Shown one piece after another: positions 32,311 to 41,855 of a stretch of 64,000 bases of DNA. The position numbers and the translations under genes are program-made. The DNA comes from Hysterangium stoloniferum (lineage: Eukaryota; Basidiomycota; Agaricomycetes; Hysterangiales; Hysterangiaceae): contig WHVD01000001.1 in assembly GCA_015178975.1 (NCBI GenBank), positions 3,968,001 through 4,032,000 on the forward strand, written 5' to 3'. Positions within the stretch are counted from its first letter, which is position 1. Each line of letters opens with the position of its first letter. A model generated the notes under the pieces. The model ran no database searches and was not told the origin of the DNA. It worked only from the letters and a program-made list of their open reading frames with translations.

Positions 32311-32565
32311 TGTTAGATTTGGAAATACAATATCTATTAGAATGTCCAAGCTGTTATAAGTCCCTAGTTGGCATCAGTCCAGATGTGACTGTATAAGTCC
32401 CAAGGTAGCATCAGAAGGACTTATATAGAATATGTATATATAATCCATAATATCTCACTAGACCAATAGGTCCAGTAGCTCAGTGGTTAAGAGCACTGCT
32501 TATATAAAGCCAGAGGTCCTTGGTTCAATCCCAGGCTGGGTCAATTCTTTTCTATACCTTTAACA
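32311..32565 (+). repeat. 255-bp solo LTR carrying a tRNA-like unit
   Basis: Ends TGTTAGATTTGG and CCTTTAACA with exact CTATC duplications on both sides (32306-32310, 32566-32570), the hallmarks of an LTR retroelement insertion. It contains a 23-bp direct repeat with period 37 (32355 and 32392, TATAAGTCCC...GCATCAG), a TATATAG box near 32417, and a tRNA-like sequence at 32469-32543 (LTR bases 159-233). No other copy is in the window. The layout resembles plant Cassandra TRIM elements, whose short LTRs carry a 5S rRNA gene. Confidence 0.82.
32469..32543 (+). tRNA. tRNA-like pol III unit inside an LTR (not a normal tRNA gene)
   Basis: Acceptor strands GGTCCAG (32469-32475) and CTGGGTC (32536-32542) pair over 7 positions with two wobbles; the D stem is GCTC/GAGC (32478-32481, 32491-32494); the T arm is CTTGG-TTCAATC-CCAGG (32519-32535). 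The A box (TAGCTCAGTGGTTAAGAG) and B box (GGTTCAATCCC) of an internal pol III promoter are both good. The anticodon arm (32496-32513) pairs only with a bulged base and lacks T at position 33, so the anticodon cannot be assigned; a derivative of a tRNA with a TATAA-type loop is possible. TTCTTTT (32545-32551) follows as a possible pol III stop. Confidence 0.6.
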
Positions 32566-33084
32566 CTATCACAGGTGTCAGCAACTATCAGTAGAATTGC
32601 TCAGGAGCTGGACATAGACAAAGAAAACCTGAAAGGAGGATGTCCTTCCAAGCTTTCTCCTACTGACAAGAGGAGGATCATACATCAAATCACCTCTGGC
32701 AAGCTAAATAGTGCTGTCCAAGCCACACACTTCATCAATTCCATCAATGAAGCCCATGTCTCATCCAAAACAGTCAGGAGGGCCTTGAAATAGCATGGTT
32801 TAAAAGCTGTAGTCAAGGCAAAAAGGGGCTCAATATAGAAAGGCCAGGTTAAGGTTTGCCCTCAAGTACCAAACTTGGACTGACCAAGATCAATAATATT
32901 GGGTCATATGAACACCAATATATGTGGAAGAAAGCTGGAGAACCACTTTCTGGTAGGACAACCCAACCTACAGTTTATGGAGGTGGTAATATCATAGTGT
33001 GGGCCTGTATAGGTTGGAATGGAGTGGGAATGCTTACAGAGATTGAAGGAAGGATGAATTCTGCACAATATGTGGAGATCCTGG

Positions 33085-33329
33085 TGTTGAAATAAGATCT
33101 TAAAGCTTGTGAATTTCAAGCAATAACAAATATAATTTCCATTTGACCCTCTGTGTCTCATAGGAGGCAAATGGATAGCAAAAGTACAAGAAATCTATAC
33201 TAGTTACATATGCCTTGAGAACAATAGATGTATGGCAACAAAGGGTTTAGCCAAACTCAAAAGAACAATAGGGTGGCAAATTGCCAGTGTGGCACCTTAT
33301 GCATGCTCACACAACCCTATATTCTAACA
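33085..33329 (-). repeat. Short solo LTR (245 bp), second copy
   Basis: Inverse of the 23138-23373 LTR, flanked by exact CCTGG duplications (33080-33084, 33330-33334) inside the Tc1-A2 transposase. The uninterrupted site is seen in Tc1-A1 (GATCCTGGCTCAG near 3546). Confidence 0.93.
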
Positions 33330-33669
33330 CCTGGCTCAGTATATGTCTCAGAGCATTGAAGATTTGGAGATTCCAGCAGGCGAGGCCATTTTCCAGAAGG
33401 ATAATGACCATAAACACACATTCAAGATGGCACAAAAATGGTTTCTGAAAATCATATTCAGATGTTAGACTGGCCAGCACAGTCTCCTGACCTGAATCCC
33501 ATAGAACATCTTTGGTTCCACCTGAAGAAATGGCTCCAGAAATATCCTTCACCACCAAAGGGAGTTTGGAAGTTATGGAGAGGGTGGAAGTGGAATGGCC
33601 AAAGATTGAGCCTCAGGAGTGTCAGAAACTTATAGAAAGTATTTCAAGAAGACTAGCTGCTGTAATAAA

Positions 33670-34029
33670 TGTTAGAGTATGATACTACAGCTCTAACATA
33701 GTCTATTATGATCTCCATATTTTTCTGATATTTGTAGTATTTTTCCCAGCACTGTAGGTGCAGTATTGAGTGAGTTACCTTAGGTCGGTACCTCCTGTAT
33801 AGGTGCTTAGATAAGCACCTAGTAGTATAGTCCACTGTGGGTGTGGGAAAGTCTCCTAGTGTTTACTTTCCAATCACACTCACAGGTATGTCTTTACAGT
33901 TGAATATACTTAGTGTTTACTTTCCAATCACACTCACAGGTATGTCTTTACAGTTGAATATACTTAGTGTTTACTTTCCAATCACACTCACAGGGGTGTT
34001 TTGCAAAGTGTTATTCAACTGTTTCAACA
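33670..34029 (+). repeat. Copia-A 5' LTR
   Basis: 360 bp from TGTTAGAGTATGATAC to GTTTCAACA. It contains three head-to-tail copies of a 53-bp unit (starting about 33857, 33910 and 33963, TAGTGTTTACTTTCCAATC). The 3' LTR has two, and the solo LTR at 42349 has one. Confidence 0.95.
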
Positions 34030-34042
34030 GGTTATGGGCCCC
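34030..34042 (+). promoter_or_regulatory. Copia-A primer binding site
   Basis: GGTTATGGGCCCC follows the LTR directly. Its complement GGGGCCCATAACC matches the anticodon stem-loop of initiator methionine tRNA (CAU within CCATAA), the half-tRNA priming known from Drosophila copia and related Ty1/Copia elements, rather than the usual 3'-CCA end. Confidence 0.75.
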
Positions 34043-34625
34043 GGTTTCTAAACTGCTACATCCAGTTGCTATCTGTGCAATCCATCACTTCCCACATCTT
34101 TATTGACAACTTCTATTATCCAAAACACTTTACATTGCGTTTGGATCTTATTTGTGGTCATATCTCTGTGGTTTGGCACTTGTTTTGGTCACTTTCTGCA
34201 CTCACCCCACCCCCTGCCCTTGCGCGCATTTTCGCTTATTAAGCGCCCTCTTAGCGCCGGTTGCTGTATAAGGAAATATATTTCCACGCCCAAAAGTCAA
34301 AAACCCGGTCATCCAATTTTCATTTTTAGGTCAACATATTTTTTGTCACTCTTGTGATGCCTTGTGACTCATCTGTCACACTCCCTCCTACCATTTCTGG
34401 AACTTTCCAGTGTTGTCTGCCACATTATTTTATCTTTTATCACAGGGTCTTTTTATATACATTGGATTTGAACTGTTGGCATAGTGCACTTCAGTGAGCC
34501 TGTGTTTTTTACCTTCCTTGTAACATCACGGTAACCCTGTTGAGCAAGGCGGTGTTACAACTGCTTCTCCAATTAATTAGTCCTTCTTGATACACAGTTA
34601 AATTCTTGGTGGATATTGATCTATC

Positions 34626-35507
34626 ATGGCATCCAACAATACTTACAAGCACTATAATGTTATTTTGGGAGAGTCAAATTATGAGGATTGGAATCATGAT
34701 CTTATTGGTTTATTGCATATGGAGAATTGCCTTTCCATTGTCCTTGGAAAAGAAAAACAGCCCAATGATGTTAAACTACTTACATCCTGGTTGGAATGCT
34801 CTAACAAAGCAGCTGGTATTATTTGGCGCTCTATTGGATCTATCCAGAGCAGTCATATTGATATTAATGATGCTCCTAATGATATGTGGTTGAAACTTCA
34901 TCAGGCACATTCTACTTGCACCTTTTGCAAGCGTCACTGTCATATACAGAATAATTGCCATCTTTACAAATTTGCACAGAAGAAGGCATTAAAACAAGTG
35001 GAGCAGAAGAAGAGGAAGCATAAAAGGAGAAAGATAGCCAAAGTACATGCTAGTGTCTCTGATAAAGTCTCAGAAGAGAAACAGCCAGAGTCTGCTGGAA
35101 ATGCAAGTACTTGCATTCCTGATTCTTCTGATCCATCTTGTGCTCTCCTTGTTCATGCTAGTTCTGATTGGACAGCTGACACAGGTGCATCTTCCCATAT
35201 GTCACCACATCGTCACTGGTTTTCAAGCTATAAACCATTTCAAATTCCTATCCAAGTTGCAAATGGACATATCATTATGTCTGCAGGAATAGGAGCTGTG
35301 TGGTTTAAGCCTAAAGGCAAAGGCAATATAATTTTTGAATTTCAAAGAGTTCTTCATGTTCCCCATCTCACAAGCAATCTACTCTCAGTCTTGTACTTGA
35401 CAAAGAAAAAGAACTACCATGTTTCTATCTTTGGTTCTACTATGTCTTTCTATCAGAAGAACGTTTTGCATTTCACTGCAACACTGAACAGAATCAGGCC
35501 TATTTAG
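34626..35507 (+). pseudogene. Copia-A gag and protease
   Basis: ATG 34626 begins MASNNTYKHYNVILGESNYE, typical of a Copia gag N-terminus. The capsid stops after DMWLKLHQAHS and joins a zinc knuckle CTFCKRHCHIQNNC (C-x2-C-x4-H-x4-C) at about 34917-34958. A full Copia gag has another 100 or more residues between, so a deletion is likely. A basic linker (KKRKHKRRK) leads to aspartic protease DWTADTGASSHMSPHRHWF (35166-35222). The frame ends at 35505 by a one-base shift in the segment before AYLDGITVP; the next frame continues directly. Confidence 0.88.
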
Positions 35508-35524
35508 ATGGAATTACAGTACCT

Positions 35525-36539
35525 ATGACAGATTATGCTGGTCTTGTTACAACCTGTCCATTAGACTCTACACTTTGGCATCATCGTTTCAGTCATCTGA
35601 ATCATGCTGATGTTAAGAAGCTTATGACAGGGGATTTGGTCACTGGTATTCAGATTGACTCTCAGATTGCTCCAGATCCTATTTGTGAACCTTGCTTAGC
35701 TGGTAAACAGAACAGAGTGGTTAATAAGATGGTGACAACACACTATACTAAACCACTTGCACTCATTCATAGTGATGTTCATGGTCCATTACCTACACAA
35801 ACTCTGGAAGGGTTTCGCTATTGGGTAACCTTCATTGATGATGCCTCACGCTATGCTATGACTGCATTACTCAAAAACAAGAGTGATGTATTTGAGGCTT
35901 TTAAGCTATACAAGGCTAGTGTTGAAAATAAACTTGGTCAGACGATTAAGATTTTTAGGGATGACAAGGGTGGAGAGTATATATCAAAGGAATTTGATGC
36001 TTTCCTTGCAAATGCTGGCATTAGTCGGCAGCATACTGTCCGAAGTGAGCCTCACCAGAATGGTGTGGCTGAGCACTTTAATAGGACACTGGAAGAAGGG
36101 TCCACTTCAATTTTGACTGAATCCCACCTCCTCCTTCTTTTTGGGGACGTGCTGTTCTTGCAATTACTTATGTACACAATCGCTCCCCTACTACTGCTCT
36201 TAAGCATTCTGTGCCCTATACTGCTTTCCATGGCAGAAAACCAGATGTGTCAAATCTTAGGGTATTTGGATCCACTGCCTATGTACATATGCAGAAGGAT
36301 CAACGTGTTGGACTTGGCTCTCACACACAAAAGTGTGTCTTCATTGGATATCCTTCAGATTATAAGGGTTGGTTATTTTACAATCCACTGACTAAAAAGA
36401 TTATAGTCAGTAATAATGCTGTTTTTGATGAGAGAGTTTTGCCAGGACTATCTAAGCAGACTACACCATCACCACCACCACTATCTATTCCTAAGGTTTT
36501 TCCTGATACCCAACAATTCATTGATATGTTTATTCCTGC
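35525..36539 (+). pseudogene. Copia-A GAG-pre-integrase and integrase
   Basis: GAG-pre-integrase zinc region LWHHRFSHLNHADVKKL...ICEPCLAGK (35573-35706) is followed by the integrase core: LIHSDVHGPLP (first Asp, 35761-35793), FRDDKGGEYISKEF (second Asp, 35953-35994), and QHTVRSEPHQNGVAEHFNR (Glu, 36029-36085). A frameshift near 36125 moves the frame; PSFWGRAVLAITYVHNRSPT and VFGSTAYVH...GYPSDYKGW follow. It ends where the solo LTR 36540 is inserted. It would insert the element cDNA into the genome. Confidence 0.9.
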
Positions 36540-37359
36540 TGTTACGACCCGGACAAATCCCGCCGGACTCCGGGCACTAACTCGTACGCCCCCACGCGCT
36601 ACAAGCACCAATCGTCTGTTTATAGGATTTCCCGCCCGGACTCCGTTACGTCAAGACTCGTTACGTTCGACCTCATTAAGACACATATCAGTCACCGGAC
36701 TTCCCCCGGACCCCGTCTCTGTCTATGTCCGTCTTCGTCCCACGCATCAGTCACCGGACCCGCTTAGAATCCCGTCACCGCTCTAATCGAGCCCCGTTCC
36801 CGTTTTAGTCAAATGACCTGTCACGATTTAGGACTCCGCTCCCGCTCCGTTTCCCGTTATGGGTTATGCTTTGTCACGATTCGGACTCCACTCCGTTCCG
36901 TCCCGTTCCTAACACCAATTTGGTGTTTACTATTCCCGTTTTATGTTTTGCTCGTTTCGTCTCATTATTACTGGATTCGGTATGTCATGCATTCCACGGT
37001 CTATATAAACTGGCAGATGTTGTACATACAATCCAGTCAGAAAATTAGCTTAGATTCCCCCCAGTAATCTAATATATTTTCCTCTCTAAAACCCTACTCT
37101 CATCAGACCGCTCGCACTAGTCGGAGCCCACGGGCTCCGGCGCATCTATCTCTCTCGACTATCTCGACTCACGACTCTCGACTCACGACCTACGACTCAC
37201 GACCCACGAACCCCCGCCCGGACTCCCCGGGATTCCCGTCCGCCTGTCTGAAATTGGACAACACGATCTAGCGAGGGCGCAGCCTATAAGCTGAAGCCAA
37301 GTCCTACCGGATATCCCGCGGGTTTCTCCGGAAACCCGGCCTGAGTGTGTATCCTAACA
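36540..37359 (+). repeat. Solo LTR in Copia-A, CpG-rich
   Basis: 820 bp, TGTTACGACCCGG to GTATCCTAACA, flanked by CCTGC (36535-36539) and CCTGG (37360-37364). Same family as 28672-29466 but with its CpG sites preserved, so it is the younger copy. It has a TATATAAAC box near 37002 and the shared motif at 37272-37304. It splits the Copia-A linker between integrase and reverse transcriptase. Confidence 0.92.
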
Positions 37360-39294
37360 CCTGGCCCCTCTGGGTCTACTCAGGTGGGAGCTCCACAGGA
37401 ACCAAATCAGGTGGGAGATGATCAGGGTAATGCTTTGGCTCCTGATTCAGGCTCTAGCTCTGATTCTGCTTCTGAGCATTCACCAAGTCCTCCCCCTCAA
37501 CCACGTCACAATCCACCCAGAAACAGAGTTCCTCCTATGTGTTACTCTGCTAACATCCACAACTATAGAGAATCTACTCCTGTAGTTGAGTCCAGTGATG
37601 AAGCAGAGGATTCTGTACCAGCTTCTCCTCAACCAGTGGAGTCTGAGGAGGAAGCTCTAGGTGCCAGTGAAGGAGATCTTTATATCTCTGTAGATGAGGC
37701 CTTTGAGTTTGCTTACAAGGCTAGTGCCAATGATAATGCACCTAGAACTCTCAAAGAGGCCTTGAAAAGTCCTGATGCTGACAAATGGTATGATGCTGCA
37801 TATGCTGAAATGCAATCTTTGCTTGAAAATGGCACCTTTCGTCTTGCCAATTTACCTGAGGGTCGTAAAGCTATTGGCTCTCGTTGGGTATTTGTAATAA
37901 AGCGTAAAAAGGATGGCTCAATTGACAAGTTCAAAGCTCGTCTTGTTGCCAAAGGCTATGCACAGTGACCAGGGTTTGACTTCACTGATACCTTTGCTCC
38001 TACTGCCAAATGGGCCACCTTACGTGCTGTTCTAGCTTTGGCTGCACTAGAGGATATGGAACTTGAGAGTATAGATATCTCTTCTGCATTCTTAAATGGT
38101 GAACTTGAAGAGGAGGTGTACTTGCAACAACCTGAGGGTTTTCACCAAGGTGCTCATGATGAGTTTTTACTTCTCTTGAAAGGACTTTATGGTTTACGTC
38201 AATCACCATGTATCTGGCACAAGAAGTTGAATGCTGTCTTGCTCAGCTTGGGTTTCAAACAGGTACTATGTGATCATAGTATTTGGGTCTTCCAAAAGGG
38301 TGATGTCAAAGTCATTATACCAGTATTTGTAGATGACATGACTATTGCATCTAAGTTTAAGGAGGCTATCAAGAAGCTCAAAGATGATCTAAAGAGCCAC
38401 TTCAAATTGCATGATCTTGGTCCAATTACTTACTTATTGGGTGTTGGCATTGAACGGGACAGGAAGAAGAGAACCATTACTCTATCACAGTGGCAATACA
38501 TTTTGGACATGTTACAGCGTTATGGTCTTGCTGATTGCAATCCAATTAGTACACCTATGGTGCCTAACTTGAAATTGAGTAAAGACCAGGCTCCAGTGTC
38601 CCCTGAGGAGATTGCATATATGAAGGACATTCCATACATCCATGCTGTTGGGTCTCTTATGTATTTAGCTGTTGCCACTCGTCCAGACATTACTTACACT
38701 GTTGGTGTATTGGCTAGATTCAATCACAATCTAGGAAAGGCTCATTGGCTAGCAGTAAAACATCTTTTCCGCTACCTCAAAGGCACCCTTGACTTGGGTT
38801 TGACCTATGGCCCTAGTAATGACAAGGAACTATTTGTGTCCTATTCAGATGCTGATCATGGAGGTGATAAATCTACTGGAAAATCTACTGGTGCATATGT
38901 GGTTAAAATGGGTACTGGAGCCATTAGCTGGCAGAGTAAACTGCAAACTATTGTTACTCTCTCTACTACTGAAGCAGAGTATATTGCAGCAGTATCAGCA
39001 GGTGCAGAGGTATTATGGTTGCGGAACCTGTTTGAGGAATTGGGATATCCTCAAAAGACTGCATCCACATTGTACCTTGACAACCAATCTGCTATGGCAG
39101 TTGCCAGAGATCCTGAACACCATGGTCGAATGAAGCATCTTGATTTGAGGACATATTGGTTAAGGCAGGAAGTTGATAGTGGGAAGATTAAAGTGGTTCA
39201 TCTACCTACTTCAGAGATGCCTGCAGATTTATTAACCAAACCATTGGCTAAGCCAAAGGTGGAATATTTGAGAAAACTATTGGGACTAGCATAG
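37360..39294 (+). pseudogene. Copia-A reverse transcriptase and RNase H
   Basis: After a Pro/Ser/Glu-rich linker come the Copia reverse transcriptase blocks: WYDAAYAEMQSLLENGTFRL, GSRWVFVIKRKKDGSIDKFKARLVAKG (37878-37955), then a TGA at 37966 where CGA (Arg) is expected, FTDTFAPTAKW, SIDISSAFLNGEL, LYGLRQSPCIWHKKLN, and FVDD (catalytic, about 38326-38337). RNase H follows: SYSDADHGGDKSTGKSTGAY (38838-38900), TLSTTEAEYIAA, DNQSAM, HLDLRTYWLRQ, ending LLGLA with TAG at 39294. Apart from one stop this 1.9-kb frame is open, so the insertion is fairly young. Confidence 0.93.
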
Positions 39295-39306
39295 AGCTGT
39301 CTCATC

Positions 39307-39315
39307 AGGTGGGAG
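39307..39315 (+). promoter_or_regulatory. Copia-A polypurine tract
   Basis: AGGTGGGAG immediately precedes the 3' LTR, the position and composition of the plus-strand DNA primer in LTR retroelements. Confidence 0.8.
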
Positions 39316-39622
39316 TGTTAGAGTATGATACTACAGCTCTAACATAGTCTATTATGATCTCCATATTTTTCTGATATTTGTAGTATTTTTCCCAGCACTG
39401 TAGGTGCAGTATTGAGTGAGTTACCTTAGGTCGGTACCTCCTGTATAGGTGCTTAGATAAGCACCTAGTAGTATAGTCCACTGTGGGTGTGGGAAAGTCT
39501 CCTTAGTGTTTACTTTCCAATCACACTCACAGGTATGTCTTTACAGTTGAATATACTTAGTGTTTACTTTCCAATCACACTCACAGGGATGTTCTGCAAA
39601 GTGTTATTCAACTGTTTCAACA
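39316..39622 (+). repeat. Copia-A 3' LTR
   Basis: 307 bp, nearly identical to the 5' LTR except that it has two 53-bp units rather than three; the length difference of 53 bp is exactly one unit. Followed by the ATAAA duplication and the end of the Tc1-A2 transposase. Confidence 0.95.
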
Positions 39623-39766
39623 ATAAAGACCAAGGGAGGCCATACAGAGTACTAGAATAACAAGATATTTGATTCAAAAAGAGCAGGGAACAAAACTGTC
39701 CCAATGATTGGTTATTTTTAAATATCTACTATGACACCAATTTCCATCAATATTATGTAATACTTG

Positions 39767-40444
39767 GGAGGATATCTGAAAACTATTAAGTATACCAAAT
39801 TCTAATATACTCTAAAGGTCATTTAAACATCTGGGATGTGATTCAAACATAATTTGGTTTTTAAAACTTTCAAAAAGTTTTAAACTCTCTCATACATTAC
39901 AAACTAAAGAATCTTTCCAGACACAAGTAGACAATAAAAAAAATTAGTAGTTTGAAACACTAATACTTTTAAAAAATAGATACCTTTAGATAATCCATTA
40001 CATGCATATGTATATCATTGGTACCTCTAAATACATATGTATTACTTTGGAATGGATCTGTCAATCTGAACAGATTTCTACTTGATTCAACATACCCAGA
40101 GTATATAGGGGTTTTACTTAATAAAGACAGCTGTGGTGTAAAAAATTTCCAATAATATTTTACATATTTTACATGGAAATAACTACATTACAACTTTTAA
40201 AAGACAAAGTACTAATAAAAGTATTAGTAGGCATCTGTAAAAGGAAGAAAATTATATACAATGGAATTTGTTAAATAACTATGGATTGTACATATAAGAT
40301 GCAATATGGAGAACTATTTCTGATGGTTGTTTTTTGATGATATAATTGCTTCAGAATAGATATCACTATTTAAAGATAAAGTTCTGTAAAAATCAGACTT
40401 TTATTAGTAAATATTTGAGATTATAGTAATTATAAACACTCTCC
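39767..40444. mobile_element. Miniature inverted-repeat element, copy 3 (678 bp)
   Basis: Starts GGAGGATATC, ends CACTCTCC, with TTG on both sides (39764-39766, 40445-40447). Reverse complement of 7714-8287 with about 100 extra bases near its left end. It interrupts the right terminal repeat of Tc1-A2; the uninterrupted sequence is TACTTGGGAATATG at about 4021 in Tc1-A1. Confidence 0.88.
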
Positions 40445-40577
40445 TTGGGAATATGAAAGTTAGTATGGTAGGGCATCTGCTATAATAATTTCATCATTTT
40501 AGGAAATTTATGTGATCAGTTATACAACATTTAATGGGAATTATCAAAACATTAGGACAGTTTTGTCCCCTACTGTA

Positions 40578-40798
40578 CAAAGGCTTGTACATACAAGCAT
40601 TGATGTACTGTTAGACAATCATAGAAATAAAATAGATTGTTAATATTTATTGCAGTTGTTAGCCAAAAAAGGTTGCTGAGTTGCAGAAGATATGTACATA
40701 GGAGTAAAATTCTCCTCCTTGACTTGCATAGTCTTATATAAGGACCAACATACTATTAGGCAAGTAATAAAAAATAATACTAGGTGATTGAGGGTGTT
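40578..40798. other. Retroelement debris beyond Tc1-A2
   Basis: Contains a segment (40660-40730, GTTGCTGAGTTGC...AAAATTCTCCTCCTT) repeated from 31800-31879 on the other side of the stack, probably LTR-derived. No coding sequence. Confidence 0.45.
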
Positions 40799-41547
40799 TG
40801 TTAGGATCCCAGTCATTTGGCCTCCCACAACCTTGTTTTACCCTCCCACCTTCTGGCATCCCACTATTGGTACCCCTGACCATGCTGTCACCACCCACAG
40901 CACCCCAACACATGGTTCACTATAGCTTTTCCTTTTCATCATCCTGTTCCATTTCCATCCTGATGCTCTCCCATCACCCATTCTACATGTAAACAATACA
41001 TATCTTGCCACCTCATGCTTTTGGTATACCCTAATCATTGTATTAACTTGTAGTTTGATCCTTCCCCCTTTCCATGCTTCTTTTGATCCATGCCTACTTC
41101 TCACTTCCTTGATCAGACCTCTGCTCATCCATTACACCTTCATATAAAGTTCCTACCATGTATGCTACTATTCTTCAGTTCTAATATTGACTCAGATTAC
41201 CCCCATTTAGTCTTGAGTCATCTTACTCCCTCTCTAATACCCTTGAGGGCATCATCAGCAAGCCATAACTCTTTACCCATGACTTTTAACATTTTGGCCC
41301 TCTGGTCAAGTGAGCTAAGTGTTGTATTTAATTCTTATTGTACTCTCTGCTCTGTTTGAAATACCAGAACACCTTAACAGTTTGTATGAGGGCACAACAC
41401 ATAAGTTGAAGCCAAACTCCACCTCTTTTATAGAGTCAGACCTCCCCTCTAGTATGATCTCTTACATATGTCAGCCCCCTAACTTAGAGCCCCCTTTTGT
41501 AAGGGTACATCTAACTGCCATACCAGTTGTATCTTCTACTCTTAACT
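40799..41547 (+). repeat. Old Gypsy-type LTR, second copy
   Basis: Starts TGTTAGGATCCC and is related to 26695-27588 along its length, with TATAAAGTTCC near 41144 and the ATAAGTTGAAGCCAAA motif (41400-41416). The end, about 41547, is degraded (CTTAACT), and no target duplication is visible. Confidence 0.68.
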
Positions 41548-41630
41548 GTACAATGTACCAGTTATAGACCATATGCATACCTCTATTAGTATTCCTCTTG
41601 CTTGTTGATATGAATCAGTCATGTGATAAC

Positions 41631-41855
41631 TGTTAGAATTAAGCTCGCGAGAACAGAGAGCAATAAGGTTCCGTTTGTCTATTTGGCCGTAAGGCAAATG
41701 AATGGCTAGATACATGGACTCTAGGCTACTTATATAGTCTGCTAAACAAAAGGAATACTAAAATAGAGAACAAAAGAGGAATAGAACAAAGAAAATAAAA
41801 ACAATGAAATAATGAAACAAAGAGACGAGCTTATGTCACACTCGTAATTCCAACA
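41631..41855 (+). repeat. Short solo LTR (225 bp)
   Basis: TGTTAGAATTAAGC to AATTCCAACA with exact ATAAC duplications (41626-41630, 41856-41860). A TTATATAG box lies near 41730. Its ends resemble those of the 23138 family, but the body is different and Ade-rich in its second half. Confidence 0.88.

Larger units (their letters stand above)
32229..33669 (+). pseudogene. Tc1-A2 transposase, in pieces
   Basis: ATG 32229 begins MKAISPLKREQAISLLQNG. After the LTR insertion the gene resumes at 32571 (ATISRIAQELDIDKENLKGG, KTVRRALK). A deletion near 32870-32890 removes the segment with the first catalytic Asp. GGGNIIVWACIGWNG follows; then the LTR at 33085; then 33335-33669 with the D-E motifs (DNDHKHTFKM, WPAQSPDLNPIEHLWF). 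The last codons (GGHTEY-like) lie beyond Copia-A at 39628-39652. Several stops and frameshifts. It is dead. Confidence 0.85.
33670..39622 (+). mobile_element. Ty1/Copia retrotransposon Copia-A, nearly complete
   Basis: Two LTRs (33670-34029 and 39316-39622) lie between ATAAA duplications (33665-33669, 39623-39627). There is a primer binding site, a gag-protease-integrase-reverse transcriptase-RNase H order, and a polypurine tract. Damage is light: a frameshift near 35490, another near 36125, one TGA at 37966, a solo LTR at 36540-37359 and an internal gag deletion. It inserted at the end of the Tc1-A2 transposase gene. Confidence 0.95.
31882..40575 (+). mobile_element. Tc1/mariner element Tc1-A, copy 2, expanded by nested insertions
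   Basis: Left end CAGTAGGGGACAAAACTG after TA (31880-31881), right end the inverse before TA (40576-40577). The original element was about 1.6 kb. Present inside: a tRNA-bearing LTR (32311-32565), a solo LTR (33085-33329), Copia-A (33670-39622, itself holding solo LTR 36540-37359) and a miniature element (39767-40444). Each has its own target duplication, so the insertion order is readable. The left terminal repeat here is free of the miniature element seen in copy 1. Confidence 0.92.

Noticed and set aside
32469..32543. A normal tRNA gene
   Set aside because: The anticodon arm does not pair cleanly, position 33 is not T, and the sequence lies inside an LTR with its own duplication; kept as tRNA-like only.
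33837..34106. Repetitive 89-residue open frame
   Set aside because: It is the translation of the three 53-bp units of the Copia-A LTR.
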